From positions 47,343,129 to 47,407,128 of the forward strand of contig NC_087066.1 of assembly GCF_963678635.1 (NCBI RefSeq): a DNA stretch of 64,000 bases. Reading direction: 5' to 3'. Of this stretch, positions 55,901-64,000 are shown piece by piece. The position numbers and the translations under genes were made by a program. Below the pieces are notes generated by a model, which ran no database searches, was not told where the DNA came from, and saw nothing but the letters and a program-made list of their open reading frames with translations. The first letter of the stretch is position 1; every line of letters starts with the position of its first letter. The DNA comes from Symsagittifera roscoffensis (taxonomy: Eukaryota > Xenacoelomorpha > Acoela > Convolutidae).

Positions 55901-58900
55901 CGCGATCTGAGCCGTCGATGGGAGGGATGTCAGAAGATATGCAAAATTAAAACCGGGCTAGTCCAAAACGAAAGAGTCCATAGAACAACAAATAAAGCAT
56001 TTCATTACCAAAATGCCAAAAAAAGGTTACCGGAAAACACAACATGACGAACAACTGCAAAGAGTGTATGGTAATCCAAGGGAAATGGGTGCATGATGCA
56101 TGAGCTCAGACCCAAAGAACATGGCAGGACACAAAAGAATAGTTTGGAAACGCAAACAGACAACGAAAGCAACGACATCAAAAACCGAAAACGGACAATA
56201 AACAGATTCACAGGAAAGAAAAAATTCAAAAAAATAGAAATTGGTAAGAGCGGTAAACAGCAAAAACTTTACAAGAAACCAAGATAAATGCCAACAGGAG
56301 CACCAGTTCTAAGAGGAAACGACGTAACGCGAACGACTGAACGAAGAAATTAATGAAATTCGATAAACACGGGCGAAGATGTGCTTGGCCAACAGTAGCG
56401 AGAAAACGAAAACAAAAAGCAACTCTATAAAGTGAACTAAGAAAAAGTAGAAATAAGCCTCTAATTAATAACATTTTCTCGCATCTACGCCGCAGGCCCT
56501 TGCAAGTTTGCTGCTAACACTAGCCATCAATGATGCAATTATAGATGCTAACAAGAACGCTCGTATATCAGGGCGAAGCCCTGAATGTTCCGATTGCCCT
56601 TAATCCATATCGAACAGATTTTTGATATAAGAAAATATTGAAAAATTATAAATTATGGACACTATCAAAGATCAAAAGTGAAACTGAGGCGAAGCTTCGC
56701 TTCACAAACACTATTTTTATTGCATTTTATAGAGCTGCTTTTTGTCGTGATCTCGCTATTGTTTGCGAAGCGAAGCTTCGCCTCTGTTTCACTTTTGATC
56801 TTTGATAGTGTCCAAAATTTATAATTTTTCAATATTTTCTTATCCCAAAAATCTGTTCGATATGGATTAAGAGGCAGTCAGAACATTCAGGGCTTTGCCC
56901 TGATATATGAGCAGTCTTGTTAGCATCTATAGTTGCAGCCTCGAATTAATAAAAAATCGGCTAACTTTGAGATTTGAACCAGCGACCTAGAGATTAAGGG
57001 TCTCACACAGTTATAATTCAGCCACAGAAGCTTAATGATTAATAGGCACAAAACAATAGCCACAAACAAAGCAGAGAACAGATGCTATGCAATTTCCAAT
57101 GCTACAGGAAAAAAATTTAAATGAGTGAACACTTTTAATGAACACAGTTAGGTTAGAAAAAATGGAGGTTCGTAAGAAAACACTAAGCTGATTGCAAGTG
57201 TAAAATCTTGTGTCGTACGAAATTAATACGTCCGACTAGTTAGTCTCAATTCAATTTGGAACGATTTTGTTGTGCGGAATAATTTGCCACGCAAAAATAA
57301 TTCGCGTTACGCTTTCAGGGTTATGAATAAAATGTTCAAAGAGAAAATAAATTAGTCCGGAGCACGACCGAATTGGCAATTTTCAAACTCTCAAAATTTT
57401 GCAAAAAACGCTCGGATGCAAAAATTTTTTTAAATTTGATTTCAGGGAGATTTCTTCAATGGGGCCTATAATTTTTTGTTGTTGTTGAAAACTGTTGTTT
57501 CGATCGCGGAAAATTTACTGAAAAAAAACACATCAAGCATAAAAATTCAGTTTTCTTCGAAAGTCCGTACAAAAAAATGCTAATGCTATGCAGCAGAAAT
57601 GCCACCAAATACCAATAAAACTCGTGCTAAGTGCAGCTTTGATTCTCTGATCAGTACATGAGTAGATTCACGTCCTTCCGTCTTTCCCAGAGTCACTTAG
57701 CGATAGTCAAACACTAGCCACAAATAAAGCAGAGATGTTACAGCTTGTGATTATAGCAAAAATGCTACCAAATTAGCACTTTTATTTCCGAATTAGATTG
57801 GAAAACAAATTAGAGTCATATCAATACACTACAGTTGTTAGTGTAATAAGAGTGAAAAATGAAACAATATTAACACTAGCACTGCAACTTAGAAGGACAG
57901 ATAACGAGGTCAGCTGCACTGCTTCAATACCAACACTAAAATCAAATTCATTTTTCTAAAACTAAAATTTAAATTACAGAATACGAAATATTTAATTTAA
58001 TATCAGCCCATTAACCACCACGGACAGGATCAATTTGCGTGTCAATAGCATATCATCGTTTATGCTGACCAATTCTCTCAAGGATAGAAACATTCAAGGA
58101 AAGATGTCTGCCATTTTACATATCAACATTGCAAATTGCAGTTATCCGAAAACACATTGCCAAAAGACAGGGAACAAGAAAACCGGAAGTTGATTGAAAA
58201 CTTTTGAACAGCTTATAAATTTCAAAAAATATATATACAAGTTGAAACTTTGAATTCCAAATGATGTTTTTGATTGCCGCTTTTCTCGTAAAGTTATCCC
58301 ATTTAGAGAAAACAGGATCAATAGGTAACTTTTTTTTTATTCCGCGGGGAATTCAGAAAATTAAAGTCCAATTTTGAAAATAGAAGTCATTCACGTATTC
58401 CGTGACCTTTTTATTTTTGCTGTTCGACTGTGGCGTTTGCCTTGCCTTTAACAAAGGAAAATAAGTAAACTTAAAACGAAATCATAAGACAAATCGCAAA
58501 AAAAAATCAAATTTGAGCATGAACAAAACTTTCTGAAAAAAATCTTATGAAGAATTATGACAGTGTGTTCCAGCTAGCTCAAGCATTTGGCTTGCTTCAA
58601 ATTTATTTACTTAATTCCGACTGACCGTTGAACGATTGTAAATTTGAAAATCTGGACAAAAAAAGAAATTAACAAAATCATCAAGACAATATATAAGCGA
58701 AAATTACTTCGTTCTATTAATTTTTTAGAAAAAAATCCAGACAAACTTTGTTTTCGTCATAAAAACAAACTTTGGTTGGTCAATAACTATATTAAGCTGG
58801 ACGACATGACTAGTAGCACGCAAATTTCGGATCTCTTGAACCAGCTTTCATATGTCTGATGTACTAACCAAATATTTCTGACGACACTTACTTCAATAGT

Positions 58901-59143
58901 TTTAGCAGCTGGCGACGATGAGCCGAGAGCCTTCAACTGGCCTTTGTAAATATAATTTGCACCAAGTTCGCCTGCGTGATCAACCCTAAGAATCTGGTCT
59001 AAAATTTTACGTCTTTTTCTTCTCTGTTCACTTTTTTCCATGGTCAACTTTTCTGTCGTGGCTGCTGCAGAACTCGAGAGGAGTACTTGTGGTGTTCTTC
59101 CCGAGCGAACAAATCGAGTGCACAGCTTGCAACCCGAGCTAAT
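52889..59143 (-). CDS. COQ7: COQ7, 5-demethoxyubiquinone hydroxylase
   Basis: Di-iron hydroxylase of ubiquinone synthesis in the mitochondrial inner membrane. Exons on the minus strand are 59,143-58,892, 55,451-55,337, 55,063-54,979, 54,715-54,652, 53,105-53,037 and 52,966-52,889. All join with continuous phase and give about 220 residues plus any upstream N-terminus. Iron-ligand motifs are present in order: Glu in RVDHAGELGA, ExxH in SHEKEHL, Glu in DAVEEAI and ExxH in RDEEQHHMD. The terminus is VIKTGCKVAIFAAEKV. Splice sites include TTGCAG/GTAAGT-type pairs and one GTTTGT donor. The 33 residues before an ACCATGG start are open and rich in Ser, Arg and Ala, like a mitochondrial targeting sequence. 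An in-frame stop precedes them, so either a short upstream exon supplies the ATG or translation begins at ACCATGG. Confidence 0.95.
53106..54651 (-). other. COQ7 intron 4
   Basis: A 1.5-kb AT-rich intron containing one tRNA-like sequence (53,440-53,510). The 121-codon minus-strand frame at 53,496-53,861 is Leu/Tyr/Phe-rich and unsupported. Confidence 0.6.
53440..53510 (-). repeat. tRNA-like sequence
   Basis: On the minus strand, GTTGGTCGGTTGTAAAGC (A-box region), a loop CTCTTGATT and a B box GATTCGAATCC lie in tRNA order and spacing. Lies in a COQ7 intron. The acceptor stem is poor, so it is likely a tRNA-derived repeat. Confidence 0.6.
56534..56937. mobile_element. 404-bp foldback element
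   Basis: The two halves are inverted copies almost to the centre. Ends are TGCAATTATAGATGCTA against TAGCATCTATAGTTGCA, and inner arms meet around GAGGCGAAGCTTCGC and GCGAAGCTTCGCCTC. The left arm has the palindrome CAGGGCGAAGCCCTG, the right arm CAGGGCTTTGCCCTG. Fragments of the family occur at 22,117-22,160 and 38,570-38,590. No coding capacity. Confidence 0.9.
56959..57029 (-). repeat. tRNA-Lys-like sequence
   Basis: On the minus strand: GTGGCTGAATTATAACTG, then GACCCTTAATCTCTAGGTCG and B box GGTTCAAATC. The CTTAATCT anticodon loop and variable region resemble tRNA-Lys(CTT). Arms are degraded. Confidence 0.6.
57298..57365. repeat. short dispersed repeat (partner at 43.3 kb)
   Basis: Parallel to 43,335-43,410 over the TCGCGTTACGCTTTCAG block and the following ~45 bases. 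Confidence 0.6.
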
Positions 59144-59306
59144 CTGAAAGCAAAGAAAGCTCTCATTTATCAACTAAGTAAATGTTATATCCAATATCAA
59201 GCATATTAGCAATAAAAAAAATCAGTTATAAAAAATAGGATTAAGCACTCAACTGAAAGCTGTTAATCATCACCACAAACGGAAATTTCCCCTTCGCGTG
59301 TGAGCA

Positions 59307-61833
59307 TCATAGAAGTTCAATTGAATCAAAACCTAAGATTTCGTTGTCACACTTACATTCATTGTTATTAGTCCAAAAGTTCCTTCCTTTCTTCACAGCA
59401 GATCTCTCTTTCTTCTCTCTTATCCTTCGCTTGTTCGCCTTCAACTTCGCTATCGCCGTTTTGCGCTTCTCGTCTGCACTAACGGGCGGTGGTTTATACA
59501 AACTCCACTCGATAATTGATCCTAATTTCTTCACACAGTCTTTTAGGTTCTCGTGTTGGGTCCTGGAAACAGAAACAGTACAGTACACAACCAGAGTATT
59601 GTGCCGCTTAAAGCGAAAGCGTTAATGAAAGAGGCCGATCAAAGGGTATAAGCGAAAGCGATCGCGGATTTTCCAAAGCAATCACAAAAGAGGAAAAGTG
59701 GTGGTACTAGTTAACTTGTTTGGTCCCGTGACAAAATTAGTTTATATGATTTGTCCCGCCTATTGCTTAAAAACAAAAGCCAGAATAGAACTGGATTCGA
59801 AACCCTACCATGGGTTTGGTAGCCACTCTCGTATCTACTATACTAGGTACGCCTGCCTTTGAGCTGGTTTAGGCCTCTATTATTACGTCTGTATTGCAGA
59901 CGTAATAATAGTCAGATTCGAACCTAGGACCTTTGACGTCCCAGGTGAATTCGTAACCTCCAGACCAAGTGTGCCGGAGACGCAGAGAAATTTGAATATG
60001 TGATGAACTGAACCTAAATTTACCATATCTAATTTTTACCATTCTGTGAACAAAGTTAGTAACGGAAAAAAGTCTAGTGCCCAATTGCAATAACTCTGCT
60101 TATTGCAATTGTAATGAAAGAATCAAAGACACTTCCATTTACAATAAAATTAGCTTACATCACAAGAAATTTAAGAAGTGTGGAAACTAAGCCGAAAAAA
60201 CATTAGCAGACAACTGATAGGACGATTTCTTTGATACTATAAAAACTTTGGGTTTAAAAAACGGGTTTAAAAATATAGACTTAAATACGAAGTAATCGAT
60301 TCGAGCTATAATAAAAAAAACAGACGTACCATTTGCTGTGCAAGTACGACAGAATATTTCGTCCACAGTTATTATGGCAAAAAGGACCGAAAAACATGTG
60401 AGATGACAAATAAACAAACTCTAGTACGCGGTTACAAAATATGCAAATAATCATTCATTGTTCAAACTAAGATGCTGAACAGTAGAAAAAATACAGACCA
60501 ATTTTTCGCGATACAAGAACCAGCTATCTCCGAATCACGACTGATAAGGCTTCAATGGGCTGTCTCATTTGACCTCCTGCTAGCTCTTAGAGATTTCAAA
60601 AAATGACTTGAAAAAAATTCACCCTTCTCCTGCCGCTTTGCCCCTTTTGTGAGGTCGAAATAAAAAGATATCAAAATGACTGAAGTCACTACCTGTAAAC
60701 TTGTGAGGTCAAAAAGAACTCTCCCTCCTTGTTGACGTTGTATGGGAATTTGACTGGTAGATTGACCTTTGCCTCTTGCGGCAACCAATCGGCTGAATCG
60801 ATGGTGAAGCGAACTTCAGTCTTGGTATTGACCTTGTCTACGTTCTGACCTCCTGGTCCCGAGCTTCGCGAGTATGATATCTTCAATTTGTCTGCAAAAA
60901 AGTATCAATTGTGCAAAATTCAGAAACACGTGGTATTAATAATCCATTCTCCTGTACGTTGATGTTAAGCTTACTGGTTCAACAACCAATATAATGAAAA
61001 AAATACGATCAAATACCACCTTTTAAAAAAGTTAAGCATGAGTTTGCATAAATCTGATCTCAATAAACGTCACGTATGTTAAAAACAAAAAAAAACAAGG
61101 CATGACATAGGCTCGAAAGGAGTGTTCAGTTTTCACAGGTGATTGTAAGATTGACACAGTTTGCAATGAACTTATCAAGTAATCGAAAGTCAATTTGAGA
61201 AAATTTCAAGCGTGAACACATTTCAGGATTTTTCAAAAAAAGAAATTTATCAATCTCTTCACTTCGTACATTGACGTTTAATAAGGAAAACAGTTCACTA
61301 ATTAATTAGTGTAAATGCGGTAGCCCAGTGGTGGGCCTAGGGAAGACGCTGATACTCTCCGTGTTGAAAATATTCCTATTTGGCAACGCATCCAACATTC
61401 AGTTTTTTTAACGACCACACAATTCCCTTGGTCCAACAGAGTGGATAAATCTCAAATTTCAAAAAAAAACGAATTCTTGCAACTGATTTTTGGAATTGCA
61501 TGCAAAGCCAACGATGTTGCAATCTCGCATTTGATTTCATAGTAACACGGCGTTAAAAAATACTTAATGTCTGGACAAAGAAAAGTTTTTTTTTTTCAAA
61601 CGAATCCTGTTAACGAAAAAAAATAATGTCCTGTCCTGACCTCCGCAATAAACAAAACTTTCCGCTTTAAGTGGCCGGCAATGTCAAAAAAATAGAGACT
61701 CACTCAGTGGAATCTGGAAACCATCATCACTTGAGAGCTTCCTATAGATACTAACGAGACTTCGTAATCGAAGGGAGCTCAGACTTCCAGACGAAAACAG
61801 GACTTTAACACACAATCTCCTTGTGCATTGCAT
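59307..61833 (-). CDS. MRPL58: MRPL58/ICT1, mitochondrial peptidyl-tRNA hydrolase
   Basis: Mitoribosome-associated release-factor family protein that frees nascent chains from stalled ribosomes. Exons on the minus strand are 61,833-61,704 (ATG start), 60,891-60,693 and 59,562 to a TGA at 59,307, giving 194 residues, close to the usual ~200. The catalytic loop SYSRSSGPGGQNVDKVNTKT contains GGQ. The C-terminus has the basic KRRIREKKERSAVKK tail that anchors this family to the ribosome. The N-terminus (MQCTRRLCVKVLFSSGSLSS) looks like a mitochondrial targeting peptide. Phases join cleanly (1, then 2). A splice acceptor lies 5 nt before the ATG. A GTAAGT at 59,356 could end the last exon early and splice onward, so the last ~16 residues are less sure. 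Confidence 0.94.
59703..59857. mobile_element. TIR/tRNA-like element, left-end relative of 5,770-6,050
   Basis: Carries the same terminus (GGTACTAGTTAACTTG, then TTTGGTCCC) and the CCCGCCTATT block as the element at 5,770. A tRNA-like core follows at 59,790-59,857 on the minus strand (A-box region TAGTATAGTAGATACGAG, B box GGGTTTCGAATCC). No matching right terminus was found. Confidence 0.6.
59878..59910. repeat. perfect 14-bp inverted repeat with 5-nt loop
   Basis: Arms TATTATTACGTCTG and CAGACGTAATAATA around TATTG. It sits between two tRNA-like sequences in the MRPL58 intron. Confidence 0.9.
59911..59980 (-). repeat. tRNA-like sequence
   Basis: On the minus strand: CACTTGGTCTGGAGGTTACG (A box), then GGTCCTAGGTTCGAATC (B box). 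It is one of the better-preserved tRNA-like cores here, but its acceptor ends do not pair. Confidence 0.6.
60045..60115. repeat. dispersed repeat tail with hairpin, copy 2
   Basis: Parallel to 45,355-45,460: AAAAAAGTCTAGTGCCC, then TTGCAATAACTCTGCTTATTG, a hairpin formed by TTGCAATA and TATTGCAA. Confidence 0.6.
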
Positions 61834-61838
61834 AAAAC
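61834..61838 (-). promoter_or_regulatory. splice (possibly trans-splice) acceptor 5 nt before the MRPL58 ATG
   Basis: On the minus strand CTGTTTCAG|GTTTT is followed immediately by ATG. A 5-nt leader after an acceptor is typical of spliced-leader addition but also fits an ordinary 5' UTR intron. Confidence 0.45.
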
Positions 61839-62039
61839 CTGAAACAGTTACTCACATGAGATTTAGTAGGCATTCAAAAACGATTTCGCTATTCAGAATT
61901 AGATTTCGCACTGTTTTAATTCAGAACTAAGGAAAACGTAGAATCTATGATGACTTCAATTTAACAACGACAAAAACAATCACTTGCTTTACATATTATT
62001 CCAATGTCCAGAGAATTGGCCGAAATGCTCCATCTGTTT

Positions 62040-62225
62040 CGACCGAATCGACCAATTTTGCGTACGTATCGACTTTCTCGACCAAAAAAGTGCTTGACGA
62101 TGCTCAACCCGTCCCAAAGTCAGATATGCTTTGACCATCTCGATCAAAAAGTGTGCGACTTAGTTCGCCCAAGTGAAATACGTTTTGACTGTCTCGGCCG
62201 AACTCGAGTATTTTTCGACTTTCAA
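62040..62225. repeat. ~61-bp degenerate tandem repeat, about three copies
   Basis: Core TCGACTTTCTCGACCAAAAA recurs in altered form near 62,067, 62,128 and 62,190. It produces an apparent 85-codon + strand frame that I do not consider a gene. Confidence 0.6.
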
Positions 62226-62534
62226 TTAACATATTTACTTCCAATTTGCTCCAAATGTTAGAAAAGTTTAATTTAAGTTATTTTCATAAAAGTTCCGTGG
62301 GACAACAGTGCTTGGTATGTTTCGACGGTGATCGACCAAATTAGGGCAAATGGTTTATGACATATTTATCTTCTACCTTTGCATTATTGACTCATTTTAT
62401 ATGTTAGCCAGATTTTTGACTGAGGCGAAGCTGCGAATTCGCCAACAAAAGCGAGAAAACGGCAAACAAGCTTTGAAAGCTCTAAAAGGGTCAACACAAA
62501 AAAAAATTGAAAAAACTAGCTAAAAATAGGATAT

Positions 62535-62610
62535 ATGCTGGAATCTAACCCAGGTCTCGAGATTAAGAGTCACACGTCCTAGCATGTGCACCATGATCGC
62601 TCAACAAAAG
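62535..62610 (-). repeat. tRNA-Lys-like sequence
   Basis: On the minus strand: GTTGAGCGATCATGGTGCAC, then TGTGACTCTTAATCTCGAG and GGGTTAGATTCCAG. The ACTCTTAATCTC anticodon arm strongly resembles tRNA-Lys(CTT). Acceptor pairing is weak. Confidence 0.6.
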
Positions 62611-63028
62611 TTAAGCACAAGGGGCCAGCTACAGCTGGAGGCATGCGGTAGATAATCTTTTCAAATATACTGATGCAAAAAATACACCGTAGTTTTCAAA
62701 ATAAGTCAGAACTGCCAAGCCCAGAGCTGATTCCTATCAGGAAAGGTAAAAACATCTCCGTCCGATGGATTTCTTAACTTCAGAACCCACACAAAAAAAA
62801 ATCAGAAAGTTCGAAAAATGGTCAGATATTTCTTAAGTCCATAGTGGGTTCCTTGTCACAATCGGAAAAATTTCCTTGTACAGGGGATACCACTAGAGCT
62901 TATTCTTTCGACTGAGCCCTTAGCCCGAGAAATACAAAGTTTCCAAAAAACTCACATTTCAAAACATGGACTGTTTCTAAATCTAACATTGCTTTTCTGC
63001 AAAAGTAAGTCTTAGCCTCAACGCAGAG

Positions 63029-63740
63029 AAAAATACTAGCACCTTCTTTTCGATTGAACATTTTATCTCAGATTTCGCAGGGATGTTTTCGACAAATGCC
63101 TCCGAAACACGGTCGAAATAAAAAATGATAATAATTAATTTTCTACATTAGAACCTAGCCGCTGATACAGAAAAAGTGCCCACCACCTTCTTTTAGCATT
63201 CAACCCTCAACCTCGGATGAGTTTTTGAGGAAAGTCCATAAGTTTCTAGAAAACAGGCAAAATTTCAAAAACTACATCGTTTAAGGCGCTAAAATTTTTT
63301 CTTAAAAAATAGGGAGACACCGCTTGGACACAGAAAATTCCCAAAACCTGTTATTTGGATCAAACATTTAGCCTCACATTTGAGAAAAATACTAGCACCT
63401 TCTTTTCGATTGAACATTTTATCTCAGATTTCGCAGGGATGTTTTCGACAAATGCCTCCGAAACACGGTCGAAATAAAAAATGATAATAATTTAATTTTC
63501 TACATTAGAACATTAGAACCTCGCCGCTGATACAGAAAAAGTGCCCACCACCTTCTTTTAGCATTCAACCCTCAACCTCGGATGAGTTTTTGAGGAAAGT
63601 CGATAAGTTTCTAGAAAACAGGCAAAATTTCAAAAACTACATCTTTTAAGGCGTTAAAATGTTTTCTTGAAAAATAGGGAGACACCGCTTGGACACGGAA
63701 AATTCCCAAAACCTGTTATTTGGATCAAACATTTAGCCTC
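63029..63740. repeat. 356-bp tandem duplication
   Basis: AAATACTAGCACCTTCTTTT and the following ~350 bases occur at about 63,029-63,384 and again at 63,385-63,740 with few differences (for example GCCGCTGATACAGAAAAAGTG in both). A partial third copy may follow. Confidence 0.92.
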
Positions 63741-64000
63741 AGATTTGTTCGGGTAGTTTTTGAGAAAAGACAGCAAAATTGTTAAAATTTCCAAATGGGA
63801 CTATTTCTATTGCCATAACATTTTTTTCTACAAACTAAGGCGCAGCCTTTGGTGCAGGGAGGATGCCTCACACCAGTTTTTCTATTGATTCTCAGATTTG
63901 GCAGGGTAGTTTACAAGAAAAAGAAGAAAAGTAGAAACCCTTCAGGCACACGAGAGCAGTCGGTATTTCCACAGGAACCTTTTTTAAAAAACGGTTGAGT

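Larger units (their letters stand above)
55452..58891 (-). other. COQ7 intron 1 (3.4 kb)
   Basis: A long AT-rich intron holding the 404-bp foldback element (56,534-56,937), a tRNA-like sequence (56,959-57,029) and a short dispersed repeat (57,298-57,365). No coding feature was found. Confidence 0.7.

Noticed and set aside
62004-62261. 85-codon + strand frame
   Set aside because: It is produced by a degenerate 61-bp tandem repeat and has no recognisable domain.

Overview
The window is AT-rich nuclear DNA from an invertebrate-type animal. It shows GT-AG introns, three conserved animal mitochondrial or Golgi genes split into short exons, and many DNA transposons, tRNA-like insertions, non-LTR retrotransposon remnants and satellites. 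I cannot name the phylum. The three genes on the right lie head to tail, with splice acceptors very close to their coding starts, as in lineages with operons and spliced-leader trans-splicing, but no leader sequence is visible.

Left and centre (about 0.9-40.8 kb, + strand): a long-intron gene for a secreted protein, assembled from a signal peptide, PAN/apple-like Cys modules and two fibronectin-III-like modules on phase-1 exons. Its introns carry hAT-type and Tc1/mariner-type miniature elements, a dead non-LTR reverse transcriptase, a strict 76-bp minisatellite and AAAT-rich repeats.

24,398-38,371: a 13,974-bp LTR retroelement, sense to that gene and inside its 15.7-kb intron. The two 408-bp LTRs are identical by eye and flanked by a 4-bp CAAT duplication, so insertion is recent. 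It has a 1,262-codon pol (RT-RNase H-integrase) but no recognisable gag or protease in front of it. Downstream is a packed series of frames: two small hydrophobic ORFs, a Pro/Ser/Thr-rich frame with no methionine, an 872-codon envelope-like glycoprotein, and a ~597-codon frame split by one UAA. These frames are joined by ATGA stop/start overlaps or short overlaps. A perfect-looking 80-bp intron with a TACTAAC branch site follows the last stop. This is the most unusual object in the window.

41.8-49.5 kb: a dead Jockey/CR1-like element, then a 2.4-kb repeat that is an inverted copy of one at 2.0-4.4 kb. Both copies have a poly-C/G tract and hairpin repeats.

Right (50.4-61.8 kb, minus strand): MRPL58/ICT1 (mitoribosome peptidyl-tRNA hydrolase), COQ7 (demethoxyubiquinone hydroxylase) and GOLGA7 (palmitoyltransferase accessory subunit), transcribed in that order. 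I rebuilt their exons from splice sites with continuous phase. The remainder is intronic or intergenic DNA with tRNA-like sequences, a 404-bp foldback element and tandem duplications.
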